DNA of 50,452 nt from Chloroflexota bacterium (GCA_016208315.1 JACQYF010000151.1:1-50452); one strand, 5' to 3'; shown: positions 8,511-17,492, counted from the stretch's first letter. Program-made: numbers and translations. The notes: generated from the letters alone by a model not told the origin.

Positions 8511-10284
8511 ACAAGTCGTTATCATCGGGGCGGGCCCCGCGGGATTGACCGCTGCCTACGAGCTAACCAAACACCGGATCCATCCGATCATCCTCGAACA
8601 GCGCGATAAGGTGGGCGGGCTGGCGCGCACGGAAAATTACAAGGGTTATTATTTCGATATGGGCGGGCACCGCTTTTTTACGAAAGCGGCCGCCGTGAGC
8701 CAAATGTGGCACGCGGTCCTCGGCGATGATTTTCGGCTGCGCCCGCGGACTTCACGGATCTATTATCAAAACAAATTCTTTAACTATCCGCTCAAGCCCT
8801 TCAATGCGCTTTTCGGGCTGGGGATTTGGGAGGCCCTGCTCATCGGGCTGAGTTTTATCCAATGCCAGATATTCCCGTACCCGCGCGAAGACACATTCGA
8901 GCAGTGGGTCACCAATCGTTTTGGCAAGCGGCTCTTTGGGATTTTTTTCAAGACCTACACCGAAAAGGTCTGGGGCATTTCGACGTCCGAGTTGAAAGCG
9001 GAATGGGCGGCGCAGCGCATCAAGGACCTCTCGCTCAAGACGGCGCTGCTGAGCATGTTCGTCAAGCCCAAAGACAGAATCAAAACGCTGATCGAGGAAT
9101 TTCACTACCCGCGGCGCGGCCCCGGGATGTTGTGGGAAGCAGTCAGGCGGCAAATCGAAGAGCGTGGCGGAGTCGTCGAGTTAAATAGCGATGTGGTCAA
9201 GATCAACCGCGCCGAGAACCGCATTACGAGTGTTGTCGTTTCGTGCGAGGATAAAGAGACCGAGATTATTGCGGGGACGGACTTTATCTCCAGCATGCCG
9301 GTCTCCGAATTCGTCAAGCGGCTCGACCCGGCGCCGCCGGGCATTCTGCAAGCCGCCCAAAAGTTGCATTATCGCGATTTCTTGACCGTGTGTCTGATCG
9401 TCAACCAACCCGACCTGTTTCCCGACAACTGGATCTATATTCATTCGCCCGAGGTCCAGGTCGGTCGCATCCAGAATTTCAAAAATTGGAGCGCCGACAT
9501 GGTCCCCGATCCGAGCAAGACGAGTCTCGGCCTGGAATATTTTTGTTCCGAGGGCGATGATTTATGGAACATGTCCGACGCCGACCTCATCGCGCTGGGC
9601 AAAAGAGAAATCGAGCGCACCGGCTTGGCGCGGGCAAGGGACGTCGAGGACGGCTGTGTCTTTCGCGTGCCCAAGGCGTACCCGGTTTACGATTCGGATT
9701 ATCGCGATTACGTGGCGCTGATCCGCAATTTCGTGGACGGGCTGGAGAATTTTCAGACGATTGGGCGCAACGGACTCCATCGCTACGACAATCAAGATCA
9801 TGCGATGATGACCGGCATGCTCGCCGTCCGCAACTTGGTCTTGGGGGAACAGAACGATCTCTGGGCCGTCAACACGGATCAAGAGTATCAAGAGGAAATC
9901 CGCGCAGGAGAATCAAGCGAATCGGACGTGAGCCATGTTTTCGAAGGCGCCCTCCGGCGCGTCTTTTCGCGACTCGACCCGGTCGCTTTCGGCCTGGCGA
10001 TTGGAATCACGGCGGGTTTGGTGCTCTTGTTCGCAACGCTGGCTCTAGTGATTAAGGACGGCGCGGTCGTCGGGCCGAATCTGCAATTGCTCAATCAGTT
10101 CTTTCCGGGATACGCGGTGGACGCGCAGGGCAGTCTCGTCGGATTTGTTTACGCGCTCGTCGCCGGCTTTGGGGTCGGCTGGGGTTTTGCCTATCTCAGA
10201 AATGTTGCGGTGTACGTCAGCGCGCGGGTGATCCATCGCGATATCGAGCTGCGCCTCTTGCGCCGCTTTCTGGATTATTTGTGA
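8491..10284 (+). CDS. UDP-galactopyranose-mutase-like FAD oxidoreductase with C-terminal membrane domain
   Basis: 597 residues. An N-terminal dinucleotide-binding motif VVIIGAGPAGLTAAYEL and KVGGLARTENYKGYYFDMGG mark the FAD-dependent amine oxidase/protoporphyrinogen oxidase/UGM-like superfamily. Such proteins in glycan loci are often called UGM-like, but no UGM-specific residue could be confirmed, so the substrate is open. From about residue 480 the protein leaves the family and gains two membrane helices (about 499-522 and 548-569) around VVGPNLQLLNQFF. The next gene is a free-standing homologue of this tail. Start ATG at 8491 with GGAGAAA upstream, 20-base overlap with the GT2 gene. Confidence 0.85.
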   Translation: MSDQHDKQVVIIGAGPAGLTAAYELTKHRIHPIILEQRDKVGGLARTENYKGYYFDMGGHRFFTKAAAVSQMWHAVLGDDFRLRPRTSRIYYQNKFFNYPLKPFNALFGLGIWEALLIGLSFIQCQIFPYPREDTFEQWVTNRFGKRLFGIFFKTYTEKVWGISTSELKAEWAAQRIKDLSLKTALLSMFVKPKDRIKTLIEEFHYPRRGPGMLWEAVRRQIEERGGVVELNSDVVKINRAENRITSVVVSCEDKETEIIAGTDFISSMPVSEFVKRLDPAPPGILQAAQKLHYRDFLTVCLIVNQPDLFPDNWIYIHSPEVQVGRIQNFKNWSADMVPDPSKTSLGLEYFCSEGDDLWNMSDADLIALGKREIERTGLARARDVEDGCVFRVPKAYPVYDSDYRDYVALIRNFVDGLENFQTIGRNGLHRYDNQDHAMMTGMLAVRNLVLGEQNDLWAVNTDQEYQEEIRAGESSESDVSHVFEGALRRVFSRLDPVAFGLAIGITAGLVLLFATLALVIKDGAVVGPNLQLLNQFFPGYAVDAQGSLVGFVYALVAGFGVGWGFAYLRNVAVYVSARVIHRDIELRLLRRFLDYL

Positions 10285-10302
10285 CCCATGGAGCACTGAA
10301 AA

Positions 10303-10626
10303 ATGGTAGAAGACGACAAAGCGATCGAGAAGATTGTGCTTACGGAACTTTTGCGATTGAACGCCGTGATCCTCGGTTTGATCACAGGCCTGGTGGCTGG
10401 GACGATCATCTTCGTCGCCACCAATTGGCTCGTCCTCAAGGGCGGCGAAGTGGTCGGGCCGCACCTATCGCTCTTGAATCAGTTCTTTATCGGCTATGAA
10501 GTGACTTTAGTCGGAAGTCTGATTGGATTCGCCTATGGGTTCGTCGGCGGCTTCATCATCGGATATGTCATTGCGCGCCTCTATAATTGGATCGCCAATT
10601 TTAGAGATGCACGCGCGTCCCTCTGA
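10303..10626 (+). CDS. Small two-helix membrane protein homologous to the tail of the preceding oxidoreductase
   Basis: 107 residues with two hydrophobic helices (about residues 23-45 and 71-94) linked by a loop VVGPHLSLLNQFFIGYEV. Hand alignment to residues about 499-570 of the upstream oxidoreductase shows the shared pattern VVGPxLxLLNQFFxGYxV, then GSLxGFxY and GxxxAxLxN. It is therefore a duplicate of that membrane domain, either as a partner subunit or as the ancestral free form. No enzymatic motif. GGAG lies 9 bases before the ATG, and the gap to the upstream gene is 18 bases. Confidence 0.8.
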   Translation: MVEDDKAIEKIVLTELLRLNAVILGLITGLVAGTIIFVATNWLVLKGGEVVGPHLSLLNQFFIGYEVTLVGSLIGFAYGFVGGFIIGYVIARLYNWIANFRDARASL

Positions 10627-10641
10627 TCGAGGCCATAACGC

Positions 10642-12402
10642 ATGTGGATCTCTGTCATTCGTTCGACGAAATTCAGAACGCTGGTCATTCTGTTTATCAG
10701 CGCATTCTTGATTCGGTTGTTTTTTCTGGCGGCGCTGACCGACAACAATGCCGTGGAAACCGGACGCGACGCGCAAGGATATTTCAATCGCGCGATTGGG
10801 TATGAGAATGTTCTGCGGAGCTTGCTCAGCGGCAATCGGCCCTCGTCAACTGATCTGGCGAGAGCGTATACAAGCGGCTGGCCGCCGCTGCAATCCTTGG
10901 TGCTCGGCGTCGGCTTTGTATTTTTCGGTCACACCCTTTTCGCCGCACGCCTCATCATGGTCTTGTTGTCGGCATTGACCGCACCGCCGGTATATCTCGT
11001 CACGGAAAAACTTGCCAACCGTCGTGCCGCCTTAATGGCCGCCCTCCTGTTTGCGATTTACCCAAGTTTCGTTCATTTTTCATTTCGGCTCTTTAGTGAA
11101 ACGACGTTTATCTTTCTGCTTTTCTTTATGCTCCTCATGCTGATGCTAACGTCGCAAGCGAGCAACCCGCGGAGAGCAATCGTTCTTGCGGCAGTGACCG
11201 GTTCCCTATTGGGCTTGGCAACACTCGTGCGCGCCGTTGGAATCGTCCTGATTCCCGTCGCCATGCTTTGGGCCGCACGGCAAGTGACAGATCTGGGAAA
11301 AGGGCTGCTCACGGCCGTTGTGATTTTTTCAGCCGCGTGCGTCGCAGTCTTGCCGTGGGAAGCCACCATGTATGCGTTGGAGGGCCGGGTGTTCGTGGTT
11401 ACTCGCGCGGTTGACGTGTCCGACTATCTTGGACAATCCCCTACGACCGTGAATATGGCTGGAAAGTTGAGTCCGCCAGCAACAAGTGACGACGAAGCAA
11501 AGATTGCCAAAGCCGAGAGCATGCCTAGATTTCAGAAAAAACCCTGGCTTCCACAACCCTTACACGAATGGACTCGAACTTGGACGCCAGACTTTGCGCT
11601 GTACCGGTATTTATTGATGCTTGGTTTCCCACCGTTGGATCCGCTCCTCGTCGGTTCTATTTTTTGGTTGACGTTCGCGTGTTTCGGCTTCTTTTTGATT
11701 TTGGCTCTGTGGGGCCTGTGGATTCCTGCGCCCGCGCTTCAACTTCGGTTCCTCATCGTCGCTTTCGTCGCGGCAATCGCCGCGCTGCACATGGTCACGT
11801 ATGGACAATCGCGATACGGCATTACACTTTTGGCGCTGTTGGTTCCGGCGGCAGGGCATGGCTTGGCAAACGCCAAACAGTTTTTCGAGAAAGCGAATCG
11901 GCGCTGGGCCGGCGCGGCGCTCGCGTGCGCCGCAGTTATGGGCGCTTCGACGTACAGCGGCTTGCCCTACGAATACAGCACCGTCGCGTCGTCGAGTTAC
12001 TACGTGCAGTTGATCCGCGGGCTGGATGTGGTCATCCAATCCGAAACGCAGGTTGGCGACCGCATTTTGTTTCGCGTGGTCGGCGAGCAGTACACCCAAG
12101 ACCTTGCCATCTCCCTCGTTGGCGACGACTATGAATTCGCCGATTCAACCGCGCGCCGCCTGGATTGGCGTCCGTCGCCTGATCGCCGAGAGCTTGACGT
12201 TGCCACACAATCTGCGACCGCATCCGAGCCGGTTCAATTGATTATCTCGAGCGACCAATCACCGCAAGCGGCGATCATTGCGCTGACGCCCGCCGCGTGG
12301 CATCAATGGCAACCCACGGGCCTGCCGGGCATCGAGTACCTGTGGCTCGGCAGCAATGCCTATCGCGAAACCGATCTGGATGCGGAGGCCCCCCGCTTTT
12401 GA
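10642..12402 (+). CDS. Polytopic membrane glycosyltransferase, GT39/ArnT-like
   Basis: 586 residues with about 9-11 hydrophobic helices in the first 440 residues and a soluble C-terminal part. The first periplasmic loop after helix 1 contains ETGRDAQGYFNRAIGYE, matching the acidic-residue loop of GT39/GT83 enzymes that use polyprenyl-phosphate sugars. Later WPPLQSLVLG and ARLIMVLLSALTAPPVYLV fit the family. It probably transfers a sugar to a surface acceptor outside the membrane. It follows the small membrane protein by 15 bases and ends just before a palindromic repeat that may mark the operon end. Confidence 0.78.
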   Translation: MWISVIRSTKFRTLVILFISAFLIRLFFLAALTDNNAVETGRDAQGYFNRAIGYENVLRSLLSGNRPSSTDLARAYTSGWPPLQSLVLGVGFVFFGHTLFAARLIMVLLSALTAPPVYLVTEKLANRRAALMAALLFAIYPSFVHFSFRLFSETTFIFLLFFMLLMLMLTSQASNPRRAIVLAAVTGSLLGLATLVRAVGIVLIPVAMLWAARQVTDLGKGLLTAVVIFSAACVAVLPWEATMYALEGRVFVVTRAVDVSDYLGQSPTTVNMAGKLSPPATSDDEAKIAKAESMPRFQKKPWLPQPLHEWTRTWTPDFALYRYLLMLGFPPLDPLLVGSIFWLTFACFGFFLILALWGLWIPAPALQLRFLIVAFVAAIAALHMVTYGQSRYGITLLALLVPAAGHGLANAKQFFEKANRRWAGAALACAAVMGASTYSGLPYEYSTVASSSYYVQLIRGLDVVIQSETQVGDRILFRVVGEQYTQDLAISLVGDDYEFADSTARRLDWRPSPDRRELDVATQSATASEPVQLIISSDQSPQAAIIALTPAAWHQWQPTGLPGIEYLWLGSNAYRETDLDAEAPRF

Positions 12403-12427
12403 GCGGGCTATAGAATTGGGACGCGGA

Positions 12428-12479
12428 CGAGCGCGGACGAGCGCGGATTCTTGATCTCATCCGCGCTCGTCCGCGCTCG
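12428..12479. repeat. Perfect 21-bp inverted repeat (REP-like palindrome)
   Basis: The arms at 12428-12448 and 12459-12479 are perfectly complementary, with a 10-base loop. Each arm is itself a tandem of GAGCGCGGAC. There is no T-tract, so a rho-independent terminator is less likely than a REP-type palindrome, although the hairpin may protect or end the upstream transcript. It lies in the 195-base gap between the GT39-like gene and the second flippase. Confidence 0.85.
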
Positions 12480-12523
12480 GCGCCATCTTCGATGGCGACG
12501 CGTCCTGTTTGCATTTCGTCGGG

Positions 12524-12553
12524 TTGCATAGAAACTGGGAACGGGTGTAAGAT
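12524..12553 (+). promoter_or_regulatory. Possible sigma-70 promoter for the second flippase
   Basis: TTGCAT (12524-12529) and TAAGAT (12548-12553) are separated by 18 bases. This would start transcription near 12560, about 38 bases before the ATG at 12598. Moderate match only. Confidence 0.4.
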
Positions 12554-12597
12554 GGCGCAATGTTTCCCACACGCCTCGTTTTCAAATCATTTCTTCA

Positions 12598-14163
12598 ATG
12601 TCCATAGATCCTCGCATTGAAACGGGCTTGCGCTGGGCGACGATGCGCCAGGTGGTCACTGGCGTCGTCGGGACCGTCGGCGCGCTCGCCTATACGCGCT
12701 TTTTGCAGCCCGAAGACCTGGGAATGTTCGGACTCGCGTTCCTGGTTTACAACGGGCTGTTTCTGCTCGTCGAGGCGCCGATTCGCGACGCGGTCGTCTA
12801 CTATCAAAACCAAGAGGAGACCCACAGCAGCGCGGCCTTTTGGCTCTTGGCGGTTTTTGCGATTCTCGCCGTCACGCTCGTGATGATCTTTGCGGACGCC
12901 TGGGCGCAATTCTACCAGTCGCCGCTGGCCGCCCCGCTGACACGCGCGATGGCGGTTGCTTTTTTGTTTCAGGCCGCCGCGGTCGTGCCCGCCGGGCTGT
13001 TGCTCAAACGTTTCCAATTCGCCATCCATGAGGGGCTGCAAACGCTTTATGAACTTGTCTTGTTCGCCGGTTGGGTCACGCTCTCGCTCGCGGGGTTTGG
13101 GCCCTGGGCGCTAGTGCTACCTATTATCGCCGGCGCGATCTTTTGGTCGGCAACCACTTGGGTGGCGAGCCAGTTCCGTCCCATGCTTCATCCCGGTCGC
13201 GCCGGCTATCGCGATATACTGAGGTTCAGCAAGAGTCTCTTTGGCAGCAAGCTGATTCTGTATTTGAACGCGAATCTCGACAATGCGGCCGTGGGCACGT
13301 TAGGCGGAACCGCGCTCGGATGGTACAACTTGGGCGAGAGCCAGGCCGCGTACGGCGGCGTGGTCGTCGGCGCGACCGTGGCTCAGATCGCGTTGCCGGC
13401 GATGGCCGCGGTGCAGGACCGCCTGGCCCAACTCAAACAAATCTATCTCGAAATGCTGCGCCTCGCGGCCACGTTGAGCACGCCGATGCAAATCGGAGCG
13501 CTGGTGCTGGCCGACCTCATGCTCGCGTTCTTTCTGGGCGAGCAATGGCTGGGCGCGGTTCCGGTGCTGCGGGCCTATTTGGTCTTGTGGCTCGTCCGCA
13601 CTCTGCTTCAAATTTGCGATGCCGTCACGTCCGCGACCGGTCGCCCGGTCGTGCGATTTGCGGTTGACCTCGCCCAGTTACCGTTTTTCGTCGCCGGAAT
13701 TTGGGTGGGGCTAACCGTGTGGGGCGGAATTGCGGGCGTAGCTTGGGCGCTCGCCGTCGTTCGCAGCGTGGCAGGGCTCGTCTATTTCGCGCTGACCATG
13801 CGCATCACGCACACGAGTCCGCGAGATGTTTTCAGGTTCCTTATGCCGAGTTCGTTCGCCGGCATCGTGATGGGGCTGATCGTCTATGCTGCGCGCGACA
13901 GCGGCATCATTCAACGCTGGACCGCGGCCATCTCGCCGAGTATTATCGCCGAAGGTTTGAATCTGGCCGCGCTCATTCTGACCGGCGTGGCGAGTTATTT
14001 CGCGGTCCTATTCGCGGTAGACCGGCCCGGTTTTCGAGCCGTCGTCGTCCTCGTGTGGCAGATTCTCCTGCCCGCGGCTTGGCGCGCGCGCCTACTCGCG
14101 ATGGCCCGCCGCTTGCCGAACGGCATTCACAGGAAGACTTTATCCGCGAATCCACGCGAATAA
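12598..14163 (+). CDS. Second polysaccharide flippase, MOP superfamily
   Basis: 521 residues with about 12-14 hydrophobic helices. The family start is clear: TGLRWATMRQVVTGVVGTVG, then YTRFLQPEDLGMFGLAFLVY. It is only distantly similar to the flippase at 2629, so it is not a recent duplicate. The last residues (TLSANPRE) and the stop codon are encoded by a dispersed CGCGAAT-type repeat (about 14141-14175), so the C-terminus looks repeat-derived. It probably translocates a lipid-linked glycan. Confidence 0.9.
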   Translation: MSIDPRIETGLRWATMRQVVTGVVGTVGALAYTRFLQPEDLGMFGLAFLVYNGLFLLVEAPIRDAVVYYQNQEETHSSAAFWLLAVFAILAVTLVMIFADAWAQFYQSPLAAPLTRAMAVAFLFQAAAVVPAGLLLKRFQFAIHEGLQTLYELVLFAGWVTLSLAGFGPWALVLPIIAGAIFWSATTWVASQFRPMLHPGRAGYRDILRFSKSLFGSKLILYLNANLDNAAVGTLGGTALGWYNLGESQAAYGGVVVGATVAQIALPAMAAVQDRLAQLKQIYLEMLRLAATLSTPMQIGALVLADLMLAFFLGEQWLGAVPVLRAYLVLWLVRTLLQICDAVTSATGRPVVRFAVDLAQLPFFVAGIWVGLTVWGGIAGVAWALAVVRSVAGLVYFALTMRITHTSPRDVFRFLMPSSFAGIVMGLIVYAARDSGIIQRWTAAISPSIIAEGLNLAALILTGVASYFAVLFAVDRPGFRAVVVLVWQILLPAAWRARLLAMARRLPNGIHRKTLSANPRE

Positions 14164-14253
14164 CGCGAAGAATAAAACTATTTAGCGAAGATTCGTCGGA
14201 CGAACTCCGTCCGCGAGCTTAGCGGATCAATTTCGGGAGAGAGGACTTTGGAA

Positions 14254-15135
14254 ATGAAATTGGACGGCATCATCGTCGCGCTGATTACGCCGCTCAAGTC
14301 GGATGAATCGCTCGACGAGTCCGGTTTGGCGCGCCTCGTCGAGCACGTGATCGGCGGCGGTGTGTCTGGGATTTTTTTGTTGGGTTCGAGCGGTGAGGGC
14401 GCCGCGCTGCCCGACGGCGTGAAAGAGCGAGTCGTCCGTCTGGTGAGCGAACAATGCCAGGGCCGCGTAGCCGTGCTCGTGGGCGCGTTCGCGGTCGGCA
14501 CGCGTCAGACGATTGCGCTGGCGGAGGGGCTGCTCAAACAAGGCGGCGATATCGTCGTCATCCCCGCGCCGTATTATTTTTCGCACTCGCAGCCAGAGCT
14601 TGGCGATCACATCGCGACCGTGGCGCGTGCGGTGAGTGCGCCCCTCATGTTCTACAACATCCCGCAGATGGTCAAGACGATCATCGCGCCCGAAACGGTC
14701 GCGCGGATCGCGCAAATCCCGGAGGTGATCGGCATCAAAGATAGTTGGGGCGACATGGCGCTTTTTCAAAGCGTGCTCGCGCGCAAAGCCGCGCGGCCCG
14801 ACTGGCAAGTATTTCAAGGCGCGGAAAGCGTCCTCGCGCTCAGCATCGTGCGCGGCGCGAACGGCGGCGTGGTCGGTCTCGCGAATGTCGCGCCGAAACT
14901 ATGCTGCGATTTGTACGCGGCGGCCACGCGCGGCGATTTGGCGCGCGCGTGGCAATTGCAGGAACGGCTGATGACGCTCTGGCAATTGCACACCCATGCG
15001 CAATGGCTGCCGTGCTTGAAGACGGCCGTGAGCCAACTTGGCATCTGCGAGTCGCACACGACCGCGCCCTTTGCGCTGCCCAATGCCGAGGCGGTCGCGG
15101 CCATCCGTCAGGATGTGCAAATGGCCGGGATATAG
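14254..15135 (+). CDS. DapA/NanA-family class I aldolase or dehydratase
   Basis: About 293 residues, the normal length for the dihydrodipicolinate synthase/N-acetylneuraminate lyase family. Visible features are the phosphate/carboxylate loop GSSGEGAAL (GTTGE in true DapA), the proton-relay tyrosine in MFYNIPQ and the Schiff-base lysine in GIKDSWG. The altered loop argues against confident assignment to lysine synthesis; a sugar-acid substrate related to the adjoining glycan genes is possible. I chose the ATG at 14254, 9 bases after GAGAGAGG; the TTG at 14248 is closer to the ribosome site and less likely. Confidence 0.87.
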   Translation: MKLDGIIVALITPLKSDESLDESGLARLVEHVIGGGVSGIFLLGSSGEGAALPDGVKERVVRLVSEQCQGRVAVLVGAFAVGTRQTIALAEGLLKQGGDIVVIPAPYYFSHSQPELGDHIATVARAVSAPLMFYNIPQMVKTIIAPETVARIAQIPEVIGIKDSWGDMALFQSVLARKAARPDWQVFQGAESVLALSIVRGANGGVVGLANVAPKLCCDLYAAATRGDLARAWQLQERLMTLWQLHTHAQWLPCLKTAVSQLGICESHTTAPFALPNAEAVAAIRQDVQMAGI

Positions 15136-15150
15136 GAATAGATCAAATTT

Positions 15151-15179
15151 TTGCGGATTTTTCCGTACCGTAGTATACT
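15151..15179 (+). promoter_or_regulatory. Sigma-70 promoter for the kinase operon
   Basis: TTGCGG (15151-15156), a 17-base spacer, and TATACT (15174-15179). Transcription would start near 15186, about 25 bases before the kinase ATG, whose ribosome site GGAGG lies at 15200-15204. This separates the kinase pair from the glycan operon. Confidence 0.65.
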
Positions 15180-15210
15180 CAAAGCAAGAGCCGCGCGGCG
15201 GAGGTAAGCC

Positions 15211-16815
15211 ATGACTGGGGAGCGCAAGGACGCCCCGCAGCCATCCCGGAACACACCGCAGTCAAACCTCTCGGACATCACTGGTACGACCCTCGGCAAA
15301 TACCGTTTGGTGGAAAAGCTGGGACAGGGCGGAATGGCCCAAGTCTACAAGGCCTACCAGCCCGACCTCGAACGGTATGTTGCGATCAAAGTCTTGCATC
15401 CTCATCTGACCGAGGATGAGGAGTTTGCCGCGCGCTTTCGGCACGAAGCCAAAGCCGTTGCCGCCCTCGAACATCCGCACATCGTCCGCATCTATGACTT
15501 TGATTCCGATCACGGTTTGGCTTTTCTCGTGATGGAGTTCCTGAACGGGACGAGTCTCAAGGCGCGGCTGCGCGAATTGAACCTCTTCCACGCGCGGATG
15601 GAATTCGCGGAGACGGCGCGCATTATCGGCGCGCTGGCCGACGCGCTCCACTACGCCCATACCTGCGGCGTCATCCACCGCGATATCAAACCCTCGAATG
15701 TAATTATTACCACCGATGGGCGGCCGGTGCTCAGCGATTTCGGCATCGCGCGCATGATCAACGCGACCATCATCACGGGCAGCAACGGCACGGTCGGCAC
15801 CCCCGCCTACATGTCGCCGGAACAGGGCAAAGGCGAACCCGGCGACGCGCGCTCGGACATTTACGCTCTCGGCGTGGTGATGTACCAGCTCGGCACCGGG
15901 CATCTGCCTTTTGACGCCGATACTCCCTACGCGATCATCCTCAAGCACCTGACCGCGCCGCTGCCGCCCCCGCGTGCGGTTCGTCCCGATCTGCCCGAGG
16001 CGCTCGAAGGCGTCATCCTCAAGGCGCTGGCCAAAGGCCCCACCGATCGCTATCAGAACGCGGACGAAATGGGGCGCGCGGTACGCGCCGCGGTCGAACC
16101 CCGCGCAAGGCCGCCGGCGCCCGAGCGTCGTCAGGATTTCAAGAATCTCTGGCGGCGGAAGGTTGGCTGGGCGAGTTTCGCGCTGGTGGTTTTGATCGCA
16201 GTGCTCGGTCTGGTCTGGTTTCTCGCCGGGGGACTGGGGCGCGGAGGCGAATCCGCGCGCGCGCCGCTGATTGTCCAGGGCCCCACCATGATCGTGGATA
16301 CCTGGCTCGATCCCGATACGCCCGACCAGGTTTGGCACACGGCTGAATTCGCGCACCTCCAAGGCGCCGCCAAGCCGGACCGGATTCTCATCGCCGCGAA
16401 TATCACGCGCTTGCCTCCCGACGCGACGATCATCTCGGCGACGCTGTCGCTGCGCGTGGTGCGCTGGGGCACCGATCCCCTTCCAGGCAAGGTCGAGGCG
16501 CATCAAATCGTGACGTTGTGGCGCGCGTCCATTGCCACGTACAATACGCCGTGGAGCGCCCCGGGACTCGTAGCCGGACGCGACTTGGACCGCTCGGTCC
16601 TCGACATTGCGCCCCTGCCGGATGCGGGCTGGGTGACGCTCAACATCACTCCGGCGGTCGTTTCATGGCACATCCGCGCGCGCATGGGCGGCGGACTGGT
16701 GCTGATGATGTCGGAGGACAGTCACCCCTCAAGTCACTTCCGGGTCTATATGACCGATCACCCCGATCCCGCGTTCCATCCCTTTTTGAGCGTCACGTAC
16801 AAGGCGGCTCAATAA
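15211..16815 (+). CDS. Transmembrane Ser/Thr protein kinase with extracytoplasmic DNRLRE domain
   Basis: 534 residues. The Hanks-type kinase domain (about 31-285) is complete: glycine loop LGQGGMAQVY, ATP lysine K60 in AIKVL, catalytic HRDIKPSN with D158, DFG at D176, and the activation segment GTPAYMSPEQ. A single membrane helix (about 318-340) follows a short basic juxtamembrane segment. The outside part (about 345-534) matches the DNRLRE pattern: VDTWLDPDTPDQVW, then DATIISATLSLRVV, then WVTLNITPAVVSW, ending FLSVTY. That domain is usually found on secreted adhesive or carbohydrate-associated proteins, so this kinase may sense a surface polymer. PASTA repeats are absent. Its stop overlaps the next start (TAATG), which suggests its product and the FHA-DNA-binding protein are made together. 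Confidence 0.92.
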   Translation: MTGERKDAPQPSRNTPQSNLSDITGTTLGKYRLVEKLGQGGMAQVYKAYQPDLERYVAIKVLHPHLTEDEEFAARFRHEAKAVAALEHPHIVRIYDFDSDHGLAFLVMEFLNGTSLKARLRELNLFHARMEFAETARIIGALADALHYAHTCGVIHRDIKPSNVIITTDGRPVLSDFGIARMINATIITGSNGTVGTPAYMSPEQGKGEPGDARSDIYALGVVMYQLGTGHLPFDADTPYAIILKHLTAPLPPPRAVRPDLPEALEGVILKALAKGPTDRYQNADEMGRAVRAAVEPRARPPAPERRQDFKNLWRRKVGWASFALVVLIAVLGLVWFLAGGLGRGGESARAPLIVQGPTMIVDTWLDPDTPDQVWHTAEFAHLQGAAKPDRILIAANITRLPPDATIISATLSLRVVRWGTDPLPGKVEAHQIVTLWRASIATYNTPWSAPGLVAGRDLDRSVLDIAPLPDAGWVTLNITPAVVSWHIRARMGGGLVLMMSEDSHPSSHFRVYMTDHPDPAFHPFLSVTYKAAQ

Positions 16816-17417
16816 TGGACGACGTGCCTTATCTCGTGGACCAGGGTGGGCGCAAATTTCTGCTGGGCGACCCAATCACGAGTTTGGGTCGCTCCCCAAA
16901 CTGCGGCGTCTTTATGCCAGAGCGGCGCGCCTCGCGCCGTCACGCCGAAATCCATTGGGACGGCGAATGCTGCACCTTGACCGACCTGGCAAGCGCGAAC
17001 GGCACGTTCGTGAATGGTCGCCGCGTTACTGGCACGCACAAACTTGCAGACGGCGATGAGATCGCCATCGCGAGCGCGGTCTTTGCGTTTCACGATCCCG
17101 CTTCCACGCTCCGCAATCTGAAATTCCCCTTGTTAGTCGTAGACACGACCTGCGGCGAGATTTGGGTGAACCGAAAACCCGTCTCGCTTTCTCCAAAAGA
17201 GCAGACGCTCTTTGACCTCCTCTATCAGAATGCCGGACGCCCGTGCAGCAAGCAGCAAATCGCGCAAGCCGTCTGGCCCGAATACCAGGCCGAGGTATAC
17301 GATTATCAGATCGAAAGTCTGGTCAAGCGGCTGCGCGAGAAACTGGAACCCGACCCCGCGAACCCGGTTTTGATTCTGACGATACACGGGCGCGGGTACA
17401 AGTTAAGTGACAAGTGA
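16815..17417 (+). CDS. FHA domain fused to OmpR-type winged-helix DNA-binding domain
   Basis: 200 residues. An N-terminal FHA domain (about 5-90) has the phosphothreonine-binding pattern SLGRSPNCGV, SRRHAEI and DLASANGTFVNG. A C-terminal winged helix (about 105-197) shows LSPKEQTLFDLLYQN, SKQQIAQAVW, SLVKRLREKL and IHGRGYKL, the PhoB/OmpR effector pattern. No receiver domain is present. The gene is translationally coupled to the kinase, so the likely mechanism is that autophosphorylated kinase, or a phosphorylated partner, docks on the FHA and alters DNA binding. It resembles the PknH-EmbR pair of mycobacteria, but with the domains in reverse order and no BTAD domain. Its stop codon lies inside a heptamer repeat. 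Confidence 0.9.
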   Translation: MDDVPYLVDQGGRKFLLGDPITSLGRSPNCGVFMPERRASRRHAEIHWDGECCTLTDLASANGTFVNGRRVTGTHKLADGDEIAIASAVFAFHDPASTLRNLKFPLLVVDTTCGEIWVNRKPVSLSPKEQTLFDLLYQNAGRPCSKQQIAQAVWPEYQAEVYDYQIESLVKRLREKLEPDPANPVLILTIHGRGYKLSDK

Positions 17418-17434
17418 CGTGTGACGTGTGACCA
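17407..17434. repeat. Heptamer array overlapping the 3' end of the FHA gene
   Basis: Four units: GTGACAA, GTGACGT, GTGACGT, GTGACCA. The gene's TGA stop (17415-17417) is part of the second unit. A partly complementary group of units of the TGTCACT type follows the terminator at about 17493-17520. Confidence 0.8.
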
Positions 17435-17445
17435 GATTGTAAGTT

Positions 17446-17492
17446 AAAAGTGGCAGGCGCAAAGTGCAGTTAAGGCGCCTGCCACTTCTTTT
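17446..17492 (+). terminator. Rho-independent terminator of the kinase/FHA operon
   Basis: A perfect 13-bp stem (AAGTGGCAGGCGC at 17448-17460 with its complement at 17475-17487) and a 14-base loop, followed by CTTTTG. Placed 29 bases after the FHA-gene stop. Confidence 0.75.

Noticed and set aside
12428..12479. A rho-independent terminator after the GT39-like gene
   Set aside because: The hairpin is strong but no T-tract follows on either side, so it is listed as a palindromic repeat.
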